15,848 bases of DNA from Clostridium sp. (GTDB lineage Bacteria > Bacillota > Clostridia > Lachnospirales > Lachnospiraceae), in NCBI GenBank assembly GCA_004554205.1, contig SFNH01000036.1, positions 1-15,848 on the forward strand, written 5' to 3'. Shown in pieces: positions 1 to 7,184 of the stretch. Both the position numbers and the translations under genes were made by a program. Below the pieces are notes generated by a model that was given only the letters and a program-made list of their open reading frames with translations, searched no databases and was not told the origin of the DNA. Positions within the stretch are counted from its first letter, which is position 1. Each line of letters starts with the position of its first letter.

Positions 1-1
1 T

Positions 2-355
2 CTGGCAGTGAGCGCGGCTTGTGCGGGCGCAGGGTATATGGCAAGGGAGCGGTATGAGCGGAAGGTTCCCGAGTCTGAGACAGCGACGGAACTTCCCACG
101 GAGACGGTGAGAGAGGATAAGATGGTTGCAAACCAGAACCAGGTCATCCATGAGACGGCTGCGGTGGAAGAGTATTATCTGGTGGCGGAGGATGGATTCC
201 TTCTTGTGTTTTTAAAAGACAAGAAGACCATCTGTCTGTACACCCATGTGCCGGTAATGGATTTTCCGCCAAAGGAGAGAGACCGGCTGCGGGAGGGAAT
301 CTGGTTTTCTTCGATGATGGATGTGTTTAACTACCTTGAGTCCTACACGAGTTAA
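2..355 (+). CDS. Small membrane-anchored hypothetical protein, 5' end cut by the window
   Basis: The reading frame is open from the first bases of the window to a TAA at 353-355. The GTG at 8 has no room for a ribosome binding site. The first visible residues (LAVSAACAGAGYM) look like the end of an N-terminal membrane anchor or signal segment, so the true start is probably upstream. A charged, Glu/Thr-rich linker follows (about residues 12-50 from the GTG). The last 60 residues or so form a compact domain with a YYLVAEDGFLLVF strand pattern and a DFPPKERDRLREGIWF helix, ending in an LESYTS tail. The C-terminal part resembles small extracytoplasmic Lachnospiraceae proteins sometimes described as having a BofC C-terminal-like domain, but this is a recollection of pattern and no function is assigned. 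It ends at a shared terminator, convergent with the gene at 409-1254. Confidence 0.6.
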   Translation: MAVSAACAGAGYMARERYERKVPESETATELPTETVREDKMVANQNQVIHETAAVEEYYLVAEDGFLLVFLKDKKTICLYTHVPVMDFPPKERDRLREGIWFSSMMDVFNYLESYTS

Positions 356-394
356 AAAAAGGGCTGCCATCTATTTTGCGGCAGCCCTTTTTTT
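354..394. terminator. Bidirectional Rho-independent terminator
   Basis: A perfect 8-bp stem, GGGCTGCC (361-368) with GGCAGCCC (380-387), encloses an 11-base loop. It is flanked by seven A residues (354-360) on the left and seven T residues (388-394) on the right. It therefore gives a stem plus U-tract on either strand. It lies between the stop of the + strand gene ending at 355 and the stop of the minus-strand gene ending at 409, so it probably terminates both. Confidence 0.9.
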
Positions 395-408
395 ACATAA
401 ACATCGCG

Positions 409-1254
409 TTATCTTGTCATAACCCCGCTGGCGTCAAAATAATAATTCACTCCGTCGATGTTCCGGTTCCCGGTCACCATTGCGCCGCTCGGCTCGCAGT
501 AGTAGGTCCGTCCGTTCCATGTGATCCAGCCGGTCGTCATCCAGCCCTGATCGTTGAAATAGTACCATTTATTGTTGATGAGCTCCCAGTTGGACTTTGT
601 ATATCCGCCGTCATTATGACGATACCACCAGCGCCCGGAGCCATCGGCGGCCTGAAGCCAGGAGCCGGCCATCACAGCGCCCGGGCCTGCGGAATTTGAA
701 AGAACCGTGCCGGAAGAGCTTGAACTGCCGGAAGTCCTGATGGTTTTCTTCTCTGAAGTCTCGTAGGAAGACCATCCCGAGCTTGTCTCACATCTGACCT
801 TGAAGTAGTAGTTCCCCGGCTCGTCCATCATGGACGAAAAATTATATCTCGTTTTGCTCGTGGATTTTGTGGTGACAAGCGAGCCGTTCCGGTACAGCTT
901 AACCTGGAAACTCCCCTCATTGCTCGATGAATAATCCCATCTCGCCGTCATGCCGTCCCAGTAAACATCCGTGATGGTCCCGTAGTAGCTGCTGCTGTAA
1001 CGATCCGCTTCCTCGATCACTGCCAGCTCGAGAAGCGCCATGCTCGTAAGGAAAGCGTCGTAGTCGTCCCGGGTGGCGGTGAGACCGTACTCCTCCTGAT
1101 ACCATTTTTTGAAATCGTTGAACGAGGTATAATAATTATCTGCGTTCGCCACATCATCGCCGCTCGCGGCAAAAACGGGGAACGCCATATTGATACTCAA
1201 GATCCCGGCAAGCACGGACACCCCAAGTTTTTTAAAAAATTTGCTTTTCTTCAT
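409..1254 (-). CDS. Secreted choline/cell-wall-binding repeat protein
   Basis: This encodes 281 residues with a classic signal peptide: a Lys-rich start (MKKSKFFKK), a hydrophobic core at about 11-25, and likely cleavage after the VFA at 27-29. The mature N-terminus (about 30-88) is helical and Asp/Tyr-rich. Residues about 91-172 look like a fibronectin type III-like beta-sandwich (YWDGMTARW ... GNYYFKVRCETSSGWSSY). A Ser-rich linker (174-188) leads to aromatic cell-wall-binding repeats at about 197-281, with units around WWYRHNDGGY, KWYYFNDQGWMTTGW, TYYCEPSGAMVTG and NYYFDASGVMT. Such repeats are known to bind choline-substituted teichoic acids or related wall polymers, so surface attachment is likely. 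No catalytic domain is visible. The ATG at 1254 has AAGGAG (1263-1268, minus strand) eight bases upstream. The gene is monocistronic and convergent with the preceding gene. Confidence 0.85.
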   Translation of the reverse strand: MKKSKFFKKLGVSVLAGILSINMAFPVFAASGDDVANADNYYTSFNDFKKWYQEEYGLTATRDDYDAFLTSMALLELAVIEEADRYSSSYYGTITDVYWDGMTARWDYSSSNEGSFQVKLYRNGSLVTTKSTSKTRYNFSSMMDEPGNYYFKVRCETSSGWSSYETSEKKTIRTSGSSSSSGTVLSNSAGPGAVMAGSWLQAADGSGRWWYRHNDGGYTKSNWELINNKWYYFNDQGWMTTGWITWNGRTYYCEPSGAMVTGNRNIDGVNYYFDASGVMTR

Positions 1255-1309
1255 GAGATTTTCTCCTTCCCTTTCTTTCTATGAGTGCTATGGAATATCT
1301 TTCCTACCC

Positions 1310-1315
1310 ATTATA
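1310..1315 (-). promoter_or_regulatory. -10 element of the cell-wall-binding protein gene
   Basis: The minus strand reads TATAAT here, a perfect sigma-A -10 box, followed by a leader of about 45-50 bases to the ATG at 1254. No good -35 hexamer is found 16-18 bases upstream (the sequence there is CCCTTT-like). The spacer holds an imperfect palindrome, CAGAAATGTCTG (1319-1330), that could be an operator; a regulator is inferred only. Confidence 0.6.
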
Positions 1316-1398
1316 ACACAGAAATGTCTGAAAAAGGGACACAAAAATTTAATTTTTTATTGCGATTTTCTATCTTTCCCATTTCGGGTGAAAAAGAC

Positions 1399-1427
1399 TT
1401 GAAAAGAACGGGCAAACTGGATACAAT
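1399..1427 (+). promoter_or_regulatory. Sigma-A promoter for the flavoprotein-proline operon
   Basis: TTGAAA (1399-1404) and TACAAT (1422-1427) are separated by exactly 17 bases, each one mismatch from the vegetative consensus. Transcription would start near 1434-1436, about 40 bases before the GTG at 1475. There is no room for a riboswitch or T-box in this leader. It is the only clear promoter before the five genes that follow. Confidence 0.75.
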
Positions 1428-1474
1428 GAAAACAATAAAAACAGTGAAGGAACCTACGGTACGGAGGAGAAAAG

Positions 1475-2707
1475 GTGAAAAAACAGATTATCATCATCGG
1501 AGGCGGGGCTTCCGGGCTGATGGCAGGGATCTGCGCGGCGAGAGAGGGTGCGGCCGTGACGATTTTAGAACATATGGACCGGGTGGGGAAGAAGCTTCTT
1601 TCCACGGGAAACGGGCGCTGCAACATGACAAATCTCTCCCTGAAAGCAGAGCACTACCGGAGCAGCCAGAAACAGTTTCCCATGAAAGTCCTGGATCGTT
1701 TCTCCGTCTGGGACACTCTGACCTTTTTCGATGAGATCGGTATTGTGACAAAAAATAAAAAGGGCTACATCTATCCCAATTCGGAACAGGCGTCCGCGGT
1801 GCTTGACTCGCTGAGGCTTGAGCTTTCGCGCCTCGGCGTCCGGATCGTGGTTGACTGCCATATCCGGAGTGTGAAAAAGAATAAAAAAGGAGGGTTTGCG
1901 GCAGAGAGCGACAGGGGAAGCTTCCATGCGGATCGTCTGATCCTTGCTGCCGGGTCGAAGGCGGCTCCCGTGACCGGCTCGGACGGAAGCGGTTATGAGC
2001 TGGCGAGATCGTTCGGACACCGGGTGATACAGCCGCTTCCGGCCCTGGTGCAGCTTCGCTGTCAGGGAAAGATGTTTAGATCGCTGGCGGGAATCCGCTG
2101 TGAGGCAGTCGTGAAGCTTATGAGCGGAAAAAGAACCCTTGCGGCGGATGAGGGGGAGGTGCAGCTTACGGATTACGGGATTTCGGGCATTCCAACCTTT
2201 CAGGTGAGCCGTTTTGCCTCGGTCGCACTGGCACAGGGGCAGGAGGTGACGGCGGTGCTGGACTTTTTCCCCTCCCGCAGCATTGAAGATACCAGACAGT
2301 TCTTAAAGCAGCGCGCCTCATCCTTATCCTGCCGCACAGCGGGAGACTTCCTCACCGGGGTCTTGAGTAAAAAGCTCTCGGAGACGCTCATAAGACTCGC
2401 CGGAATCGCGCCGGATGCGCCGGTAAGCGAGTTGAGCTCAAGCCAGCTCGAGCAGCTTTTAAAACAGATCAAGCATTTTGAGACGCCGGTCACAGCGACC
2501 AATTCCTTCGAGCAGGCGCAGGTGTGCTGCGGCGGGGTGGACACCCGCGAGGTGCGGCCTGACACGCTTGAATCCAGGCTGGTTCCGGGGCTTTATCTGA
2601 TTGGGGAGCTCCTCGATGTGGACGGAGTCTGCGGCGGTTACAACCTGCAGTGGGCCTGGTCGACGGGCGCGATTGCCGGGAGATGTGCGGGGAGAGCAGA
2701 CAGATGA
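1475..2707 (+). CDS. NAD(P)/FAD-dependent oxidoreductase, HI0933/YhiN/BaiN-like family
   Basis: This encodes a 410-residue flavoprotein of COG2081 (HI0933-like). An N-terminal dinucleotide-binding fold starts at once, with GGGASG at residues 9-14 and an acidic LEH end of the second strand. The family signature STGNGRCNMTN follows at 43-53. The C-terminus carries the usual flavin-contacting pattern, GGYNLQWAWSTG, just before the end. Length is normal for the family. The start is GTG with GGAGG (1463-1467) seven bases upstream, which fits the IIIIGGG strand beginning at residue 5. The family is mostly of unknown substrate. One clostridial member, BaiN, has been assigned to bile-acid reduction, but orthology to BaiN cannot be judged here. 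The stop overlaps the next start (ATGA at 2704-2707), indicating translational coupling. Confidence 0.88.
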   Translation: MKKQIIIIGGGASGLMAGICAAREGAAVTILEHMDRVGKKLLSTGNGRCNMTNLSLKAEHYRSSQKQFPMKVLDRFSVWDTLTFFDEIGIVTKNKKGYIYPNSEQASAVLDSLRLELSRLGVRIVVDCHIRSVKKNKKGGFAAESDRGSFHADRLILAAGSKAAPVTGSDGSGYELARSFGHRVIQPLPALVQLRCQGKMFRSLAGIRCEAVVKLMSGKRTLAADEGEVQLTDYGISGIPTFQVSRFASVALAQGQEVTAVLDFFPSRSIEDTRQFLKQRASSLSCRTAGDFLTGVLSKKLSETLIRLAGIAPDAPVSELSSSQLEQLLKQIKHFETPVTATNSFEQAQVCCGGVDTREVRPDTLESRLVPGLYLIGELLDVDGVCGGYNLQWAWSTGAIAGRCAGRADR

Positions 2708-4308
2708 TAGAGATCACACAGCTTAAGCTTCCGGTCGGACATACGCCGGATGAATTAAAAGAAAAGGCGGCAAAAAAGCTTCGGATATCCCCGGATGAGA
2801 TCAAACATCTGAAAATCCGTAAGCGTTCTCTGGATGCAAGGAAAAAGCCGGAGCTGTTTTACAGCTATACGCTTGAGGTGCGGACGGAGCGGGAGGCCGC
2901 AGTGGCTTGCAGGGCGAAAAGCCCGCAGGTTTCTTTAAAATGTGAGACAAATTATCTCTTTCCGGAACCGGGAGAAGAGACGCTTACCGCTCCGCCCGTG
3001 ATCGTGGGGAGCGGCCCTGCCGGACTGTTTTGCGGGCTTTTGCTTGCGCGGCACGGATATCGTCCGGTTATCTTAGAGCGCGGCGCGGATGTGGATACAA
3101 GGCGCGCGCAGGTAGACCGGTTTTGGGAATGCGGACAGCTTGACCCCGAATCCAATGTGCAGTTCGGGGAGGGCGGCGCGGGTACATTTTCGGACGGAAA
3201 GTTAAATACGCTGGTGAAGGATCCGCTCAAGCGCAATCAGCTTGTGCTCGAGCTTTTCCATGAATTCGGCGCCGATCCTTCTGTTCTCTATGAGAGCAGA
3301 CCGCATATCGGTACGGATGTGCTGTCAGGGATCATAAAGGCGATGCGCCTGGAGATCGTACGGCTTGGCGGCGCGGTCCGGTTTGGCTGTAAGGTGACGG
3401 ACCTTGAGATCAGAGATGGCCATGTGTGCTCCGTGCAGGTGGATACGGGTGGCGGTGTGGAGACGATCAGGGCGGGGGCCGTGATCCTCGCCGTCGGTCA
3501 CAGCGCCCGGGATACCTTTTCCATGTTAGAGAAGCGGGGGGTACCCATGGATTCAAAATCGTTTGCCGTGGGGTTAAGGATTCAGCACCCGCAGCGCATG
3601 ATCAATCTCTCCCAGTACGGAAGCGGGGATGCCGGAGCGCTCGGGGCGGCTAGTTACAAGCTGACGCATCAGACGAAGGACGGCAGAGGGGTCTACTCCT
3701 TCTGTATGTGTCCGGGAGGCTATGTCGTGGATGCATCCTCGGAGGCCGGGAGGCTTGCGGTAAACGGCATGAGCTACCATGACAGGGCGGGAGAAAATGC
3801 CAACAGCGCGTTGATCGTGACGGTCACGCCGGAGGATTTCCCGGAGTCCGGCGCGCTTGGCGGCGTAGCCTTTCAGCGTCAACTTGAGGAGCTGTCCTAC
3901 CGCGCCGCACGAGGGAGGATTCCGCTTCAGCTTTACGGTGATTACCTTGCGGGACGGGTATCGAAAAGCCTGGGTGACGTTGAGCCGCAGATCAAGGGGC
4001 GTTTCGCGTTTGCCGATGTGCGCGGCATCATGCCGGAGGCGTTAAACCGGGCGCTTATAGAGGCGATGGAGGACTTCGGAGAGGTCATCCGGGGGTTTGA
4101 CAGGCCGGATGCGCTGCTTTGCGGAATTGAGAGCAGAACCTCGTCGCCGGTAAGGATCTGGCGCGGAGAATATTTTGAAAGCCGGATTGGCGGCCTCTAT
4201 CCGTGCGGCGAGGGCGCCGGATACGCGGGAGGCATCATGTCGGCGGCTATGGACGGCGTAAAAGTGGCGGAGGCGATCGCACGAAGATTCAGGCCTCAGA
4301 AGCCTTAG
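2704..4308 (+). CDS. FAD-dependent dehydrogenase-like protein (COG2509 type)
   Basis: The ATG at 2704 gives 534 residues. It overlaps the previous stop by four bases and has GGGGAGA (2689-2695) at a good distance. An in-frame ATG at 2650 would add 18 residues inside the upstream gene and is unlikely. An N-terminal domain of about 95 residues (KKLRISPDEIKHLKIRKRS, a strand-helix pattern) precedes the FAD-binding fold with VGSGPAG at 101-107 and LERG at 124-127. The conserved NVQFGEGGAGTFSDGKL lies at 151-167. The C-terminal flavin motif GLYPCGEGAGYAGGIMSAA is present. This layout matches COG2509, often annotated only as an uncharacterised FAD-dependent oxidoreductase; the substrate is unknown. 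It is the second of two adjacent flavoproteins at the head of the proline operon. Confidence 0.85.
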   Translation: MIEITQLKLPVGHTPDELKEKAAKKLRISPDEIKHLKIRKRSLDARKKPELFYSYTLEVRTEREAAVACRAKSPQVSLKCETNYLFPEPGEETLTAPPVIVGSGPAGLFCGLLLARHGYRPVILERGADVDTRRAQVDRFWECGQLDPESNVQFGEGGAGTFSDGKLNTLVKDPLKRNQLVLELFHEFGADPSVLYESRPHIGTDVLSGIIKAMRLEIVRLGGAVRFGCKVTDLEIRDGHVCSVQVDTGGGVETIRAGAVILAVGHSARDTFSMLEKRGVPMDSKSFAVGLRIQHPQRMINLSQYGSGDAGALGAASYKLTHQTKDGRGVYSFCMCPGGYVVDASSEAGRLAVNGMSYHDRAGENANSALIVTVTPEDFPESGALGGVAFQRQLEELSYRAARGRIPLQLYGDYLAGRVSKSLGDVEPQIKGRFAFADVRGIMPEALNRALIEAMEDFGEVIRGFDRPDALLCGIESRTSSPVRIWRGEYFESRIGGLYPCGEGAGYAGGIMSAAMDGVKVAEAIARRFRPQKP

Positions 4309-4339
4309 AGGACGCGTCGGCGTCCGTAGGAGGATAGAA

Positions 4340-5188
4340 ATGACAGAAGAACGAAAGCGACTGAGCGAAAAGAAACGCATTGTGATCAAGATCGGCTCCT
4401 CATCTCTGACCCACTTAAGAACGGGAGAGCTGAATCTCTTAAAAATCGAGCGACTGGTGCGCATCATCTGCGACCTTAAGGGCGAGGGAAAGGATGTGGT
4501 GCTGGTCTCATCCGGCGCGATCGCGGCGGGCAGGCAGGCGCTTGGCGGGCAGAAGCGGCCGGAGACCATTTCGGAGAAGCAGGCGTACGCCGCGGTGGGA
4601 CAGGCGCGTCTGATGATGGTATATCAGAAGCTGTTTTCCGAGTACAACTGTGTGGCGGCACAGGTGCTTTTGACGAAGAACACCATGACGAACGACGCGT
4701 CGCGCTACAATGCGCAGAATACCTTTGAGGAGCTGCTTAATATGGGGGCAGTACCCATCGTCAACGAAAATGACACGGTTTCCACCCATGAGATCCGGTT
4801 TGGCGATAATGACAGGCTCTCCGCCATTGTGGCGGCTTTGATCGGAGCCGACCTTCTGATCCTGCTCTCGGATATCGACGGACTGTACTCCGATGATCCG
4901 CGGACAAACCCCGAGGCGCGCTTCATAAGTCTGGTCAGGGAGATCACGCCGGAGCTTATCACGATGGGGAAGGACACCGCGGGAAGCGACGTTGGAACCG
5001 GCGGGATGTCAGCGAAGTTAGCGGCGGCGCGGATTGCCACAGACAGCGGATCAGATATGATCATCGCGAATGGTGATGATGTCCGCATTGTGCATGATCT
5101 GGTGGCGGGCGCCGAAAAGGGAACTTTATTTCTGGCGCACGAGAACCTGGATTTTGACCTGATGGATTATATCAATACAAAATATTAG
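4340..5188 (+). CDS. proB: Glutamate 5-kinase (short form without PUA domain)
   Basis: This enzyme phosphorylates L-glutamate to gamma-glutamyl phosphate, the first step of proline synthesis in the cytoplasm. The 282 residues form an amino acid kinase fold. Visible motifs are VIKIGSSSL (15-23), VLVSSGAIAAG (54-64), VNENDTVS (141-148), FGDNDRLSA (154-162), LLSDIDGLY (175-183) and GTGGMSAKLAAA (219-230). The protein stops about 60 residues after the last motif, so the C-terminal PUA domain of the roughly 367-residue E. coli type is absent. Kinase-only forms are known in Firmicutes. The ATG at 4340 has AGGAGG (4328-4333) six bases upstream. It is 31 bases after the flavoprotein gene and 6 bases before the next gene. 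ProA, its partner, is two genes downstream. Confidence 0.95.
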   Translation: MTEERKRLSEKKRIVIKIGSSSLTHLRTGELNLLKIERLVRIICDLKGEGKDVVLVSSGAIAAGRQALGGQKRPETISEKQAYAAVGQARLMMVYQKLFSEYNCVAAQVLLTKNTMTNDASRYNAQNTFEELLNMGAVPIVNENDTVSTHEIRFGDNDRLSAIVAALIGADLLILLSDIDGLYSDDPRTNPEARFISLVREITPELITMGKDTAGSDVGTGGMSAKLAAARIATDSGSDMIIANGDDVRIVHDLVAGAEKGTLFLAHENLDFDLMDYINTKY

Positions 5189-5194
5189 GAGAAA

Positions 5195-5851
5195 ATGATG
5201 GAGAAGAGCAGGACTTCCCGAGATTCCCGGATGAGCGAAGCAGAAGGTAAGGAAAAGCAGACGATACGGGAATATATCCGCAGGCGCAGACAGGCATTGT
5301 CCGCGCAGGAGAAGGCGCTTCTTGACCGGGCAGTCTTAAGACAGTTCTCCTCGGCGCTTGATGAGATGACAATGCGCGGGCCGCTTCCGGCAGTCTACTG
5401 CTATGCCTCGATCGGCGGTGAGCCGGACACCTACGCGCTGATCAAGCATATGAGACAGCGCGGGATTTCTGTGGCGCTTCCGCGGGTGGAAGGGGAGAAA
5501 ATGCGGTTTTATTTTGTGCCGGACACAGACCGGCTTAAGGCGGGATACCGCGGGATCATGGAGCCGGATGAAACCTGCAAAAAAGCAGATATTCCGGGCG
5601 TACCGATGATCGTTCCGGGGGCGGCGTTTACACCGGATGGCGGGCGGCTTGGCTTAGGCGGGGGTTTTTATGACCGTTTTCTTGACATGGAGCCGGAACA
5701 TACGCGCATCGCGGTGTGTTACCCCTTTCAGATTTTTGATGAGCTTCCCATGGAAGCACATGATAAATGGATGGATATAGTCATCACCGGAGAGCATATT
5801 CTGTACGGAAAACGTTCAGAAGGAAAGGACGGGAGCAGAGGATGGAACTGA
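5195..5851 (+). CDS. fthC: 5-formyltetrahydrofolate cyclo-ligase
   Basis: This enzyme (methenyltetrahydrofolate synthetase) converts 5-formyl-THF to 5,10-methenyl-THF using ATP, returning a stored or inhibitory folate to the one-carbon pool. The 218 residues include the family signature VPGAAFTPDGGRLGLGGGFY at 140-159, with the basic RRRRQ segment near the N-terminus (29-33) typical of the nucleotide site. It is slightly longer than the usual 180-200 residues because of a charged N-terminal tail. Start choice is uncertain by one codon: ATG occurs at 5195 and 5198. AGGAG (5187-5191) is only three bases from the first but six from the second, so 5198 may be the real start. The gene lies between proB and proA, and its end overlaps proA by ten bases. 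Confidence 0.92.
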   Translation: MMEKSRTSRDSRMSEAEGKEKQTIREYIRRRRQALSAQEKALLDRAVLRQFSSALDEMTMRGPLPAVYCYASIGGEPDTYALIKHMRQRGISVALPRVEGEKMRFYFVPDTDRLKAGYRGIMEPDETCKKADIPGVPMIVPGAAFTPDGGRLGLGGGFYDRFLDMEPEHTRIAVCYPFQIFDELPMEAHDKWMDIVITGEHILYGKRSEGKDGSRGWN

Positions 5852-7086
5852 CAGAAACCGGCAGACGCGCGAAGGCGGCGTCGGCATACTTAAATAATCT
5901 CGGGATCTCTGAAAAAAACAGAGGTTTAAAGGAAGCGGCGCAGGCGCTTTCAGACGGTGAGGAAAGGATCCTTGCCGCCAATCGTGAGGATATCATGCGC
6001 GCGAGGGAAAACGGCATGAGCGATGCGCTTATCGACCGGCTTTCACTGACGCCTGAAAGGCTTAAGTCCATGGCAGACGGACTCTTGGCGGTGGCGGCTC
6101 TTCCTGATCCGGTGGGGGAGGTTATCTCCATGAAGCCGAGGCCAAACGGTCTTATGATCGGAAAGAAGCGGGTTCCTTTAGGCGTGGTGGGGATCATCTA
6201 TGAGGCGCGCCCAAATGTGACGGCGGACGCTTTCGGGCTTTGCTTTAAGACGGGAAACGCGGTGATCTTAAAGGGCGGAAGCGACGCTCTCGCATCCAAC
6301 ATGGAAATCGTGCGTTGGCTTAGGGAGGGACTTTCCCGTGCCGGGATTATGGAGGATGCGATCCAGCTTATCACCGATACGGACCGTGAGGTGACGCGGC
6401 AGTTCATGCGCCTTGACAGGTATGTGGATGTGCTGATCCCGCGGGGCGGAGCGGGACTGATCCGCGCGGTGGTGGAGAACAGCACTGTCCCCGTAATCGA
6501 GACCGGGACCGGAAACTGCCACATCTATGTGGATGAGACGGCGGATTTTGACATGGCGCTCGACATCATCGTCAACGCAAAGACCCAGCGGGTTGGCGTG
6601 TGCAACGCGTGTGAATCCCTGGTGATTCACAGAAGCATTGCGGACAGCTTTCTTCCTCTTCTCTGGAAATGCCTGAAAGAAAAGCATGTGGAGGTGCGCG
6701 CGGACGCGGAGGCCTGCGCGGTCGTGCCGGAGTTTACGGCGGCGACGGAAGATGACTGGGGGACGGAGTACCTGGATTATATCCTGTCCCTTAAGCTGGT
6801 GGATTCCTTAGACGAGGCGATCCGCCACATTAACCGTTACAATACCGGGCACTCGGAGGCGATCATTACCGGAGACTATGCAAACGCCCAGGAATTTTTA
6901 AACCGGATCGACGCCGCGGCGGTATATGTGAACGCATCCACGCGCTTTACCGACGGCGAGCAGTTCGGCTTCGGCGCGGAAATCGGCATCAGCACTCAGA
7001 AGCTCCACGCCAGAGGGCCGATGGGACTTGAGGCCCTGACAACCACAAAATACATTATCTACGGGGACGGGCAGGTGCGCCCATAG
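5842..7086 (+). CDS. proA: Glutamate-5-semialdehyde dehydrogenase (gamma-glutamyl phosphate reductase)
   Basis: ProA reduces gamma-glutamyl phosphate to glutamate semialdehyde with NADPH, the second proline step; the product cyclises to pyrroline-5-carboxylate. The ATG at 5842 gives 414 residues, close to the 417 of E. coli. It is chosen over an in-frame upstream ATG at 5767 because GGGAG (5831-5835) is six bases away and the MELTETGRRAK start fits the family. Motifs include PLGVVGIIYEARPNVTADA (112-130), LKGGSDAL (143-150), IPRGGAGLI (199-207), ETGTGNCHIYVD (220-231) and GVCNACESL (252-260), in which C254 is the expected catalytic thiol. It overlaps the cyclo-ligase gene by ten bases and ends the first operon. 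No clear terminator follows. Confidence 0.96.
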   Translation: MELTETGRRAKAASAYLNNLGISEKNRGLKEAAQALSDGEERILAANREDIMRARENGMSDALIDRLSLTPERLKSMADGLLAVAALPDPVGEVISMKPRPNGLMIGKKRVPLGVVGIIYEARPNVTADAFGLCFKTGNAVILKGGSDALASNMEIVRWLREGLSRAGIMEDAIQLITDTDREVTRQFMRLDRYVDVLIPRGGAGLIRAVVENSTVPVIETGTGNCHIYVDETADFDMALDIIVNAKTQRVGVCNACESLVIHRSIADSFLPLLWKCLKEKHVEVRADAEACAVVPEFTAATEDDWGTEYLDYILSLKLVDSLDEAIRHINRYNTGHSEAIITGDYANAQEFLNRIDAAAVYVNASTRFTDGEQFGFGAEIGISTQKLHARGPMGLEALTTTKYIIYGDGQVRP

Positions 7087-7139
7087 TGAGATGATTTGAC
7101 GGCGCATAAAATATTGGCAGTTTCAAAAAAACATAATTA

Positions 7140-7148
7140 TGCTATAAT
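7140..7148 (+). promoter_or_regulatory. Extended -10 promoter upstream of miaB
   Basis: TGCTATAAT at 7140-7148 is a perfect extended -10 (TG-n-TATAAT). At 17-base spacing the -35 position (7120-7125, GTTTCA) is weak, consistent with an extended -10 promoter. Transcription would start near 7155, about 30 bases before the ATG of miaB. The 98 bases between proA and miaB are AT-rich, unlike the flanking genes, and contain no obvious hairpin terminator. Confidence 0.7.
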
Positions 7149-7184
7149 AAAACTGAACAGTTACAGGACAGTAAGGATGAGATT

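Noticed and set aside
376..699. Plus-strand open frame opposite the cell-wall-binding gene
   Set aside because: It is the complement of the aromatic repeat region, starts just before the terminator's exit and lacks a ribosome binding site.
4311..4324. Small hairpin GACGC-GTCG-GCGTC before proB
   Set aside because: Five base pairs, no T-run, directly ahead of the ribosome binding site; too weak to call a terminator or attenuator.
7096..7101. TTGACG as a -35 box for miaB
   Set aside because: It is 41 bases from the TATAAT at 7143, too far, and no -10 sits 16-18 bases downstream of it.
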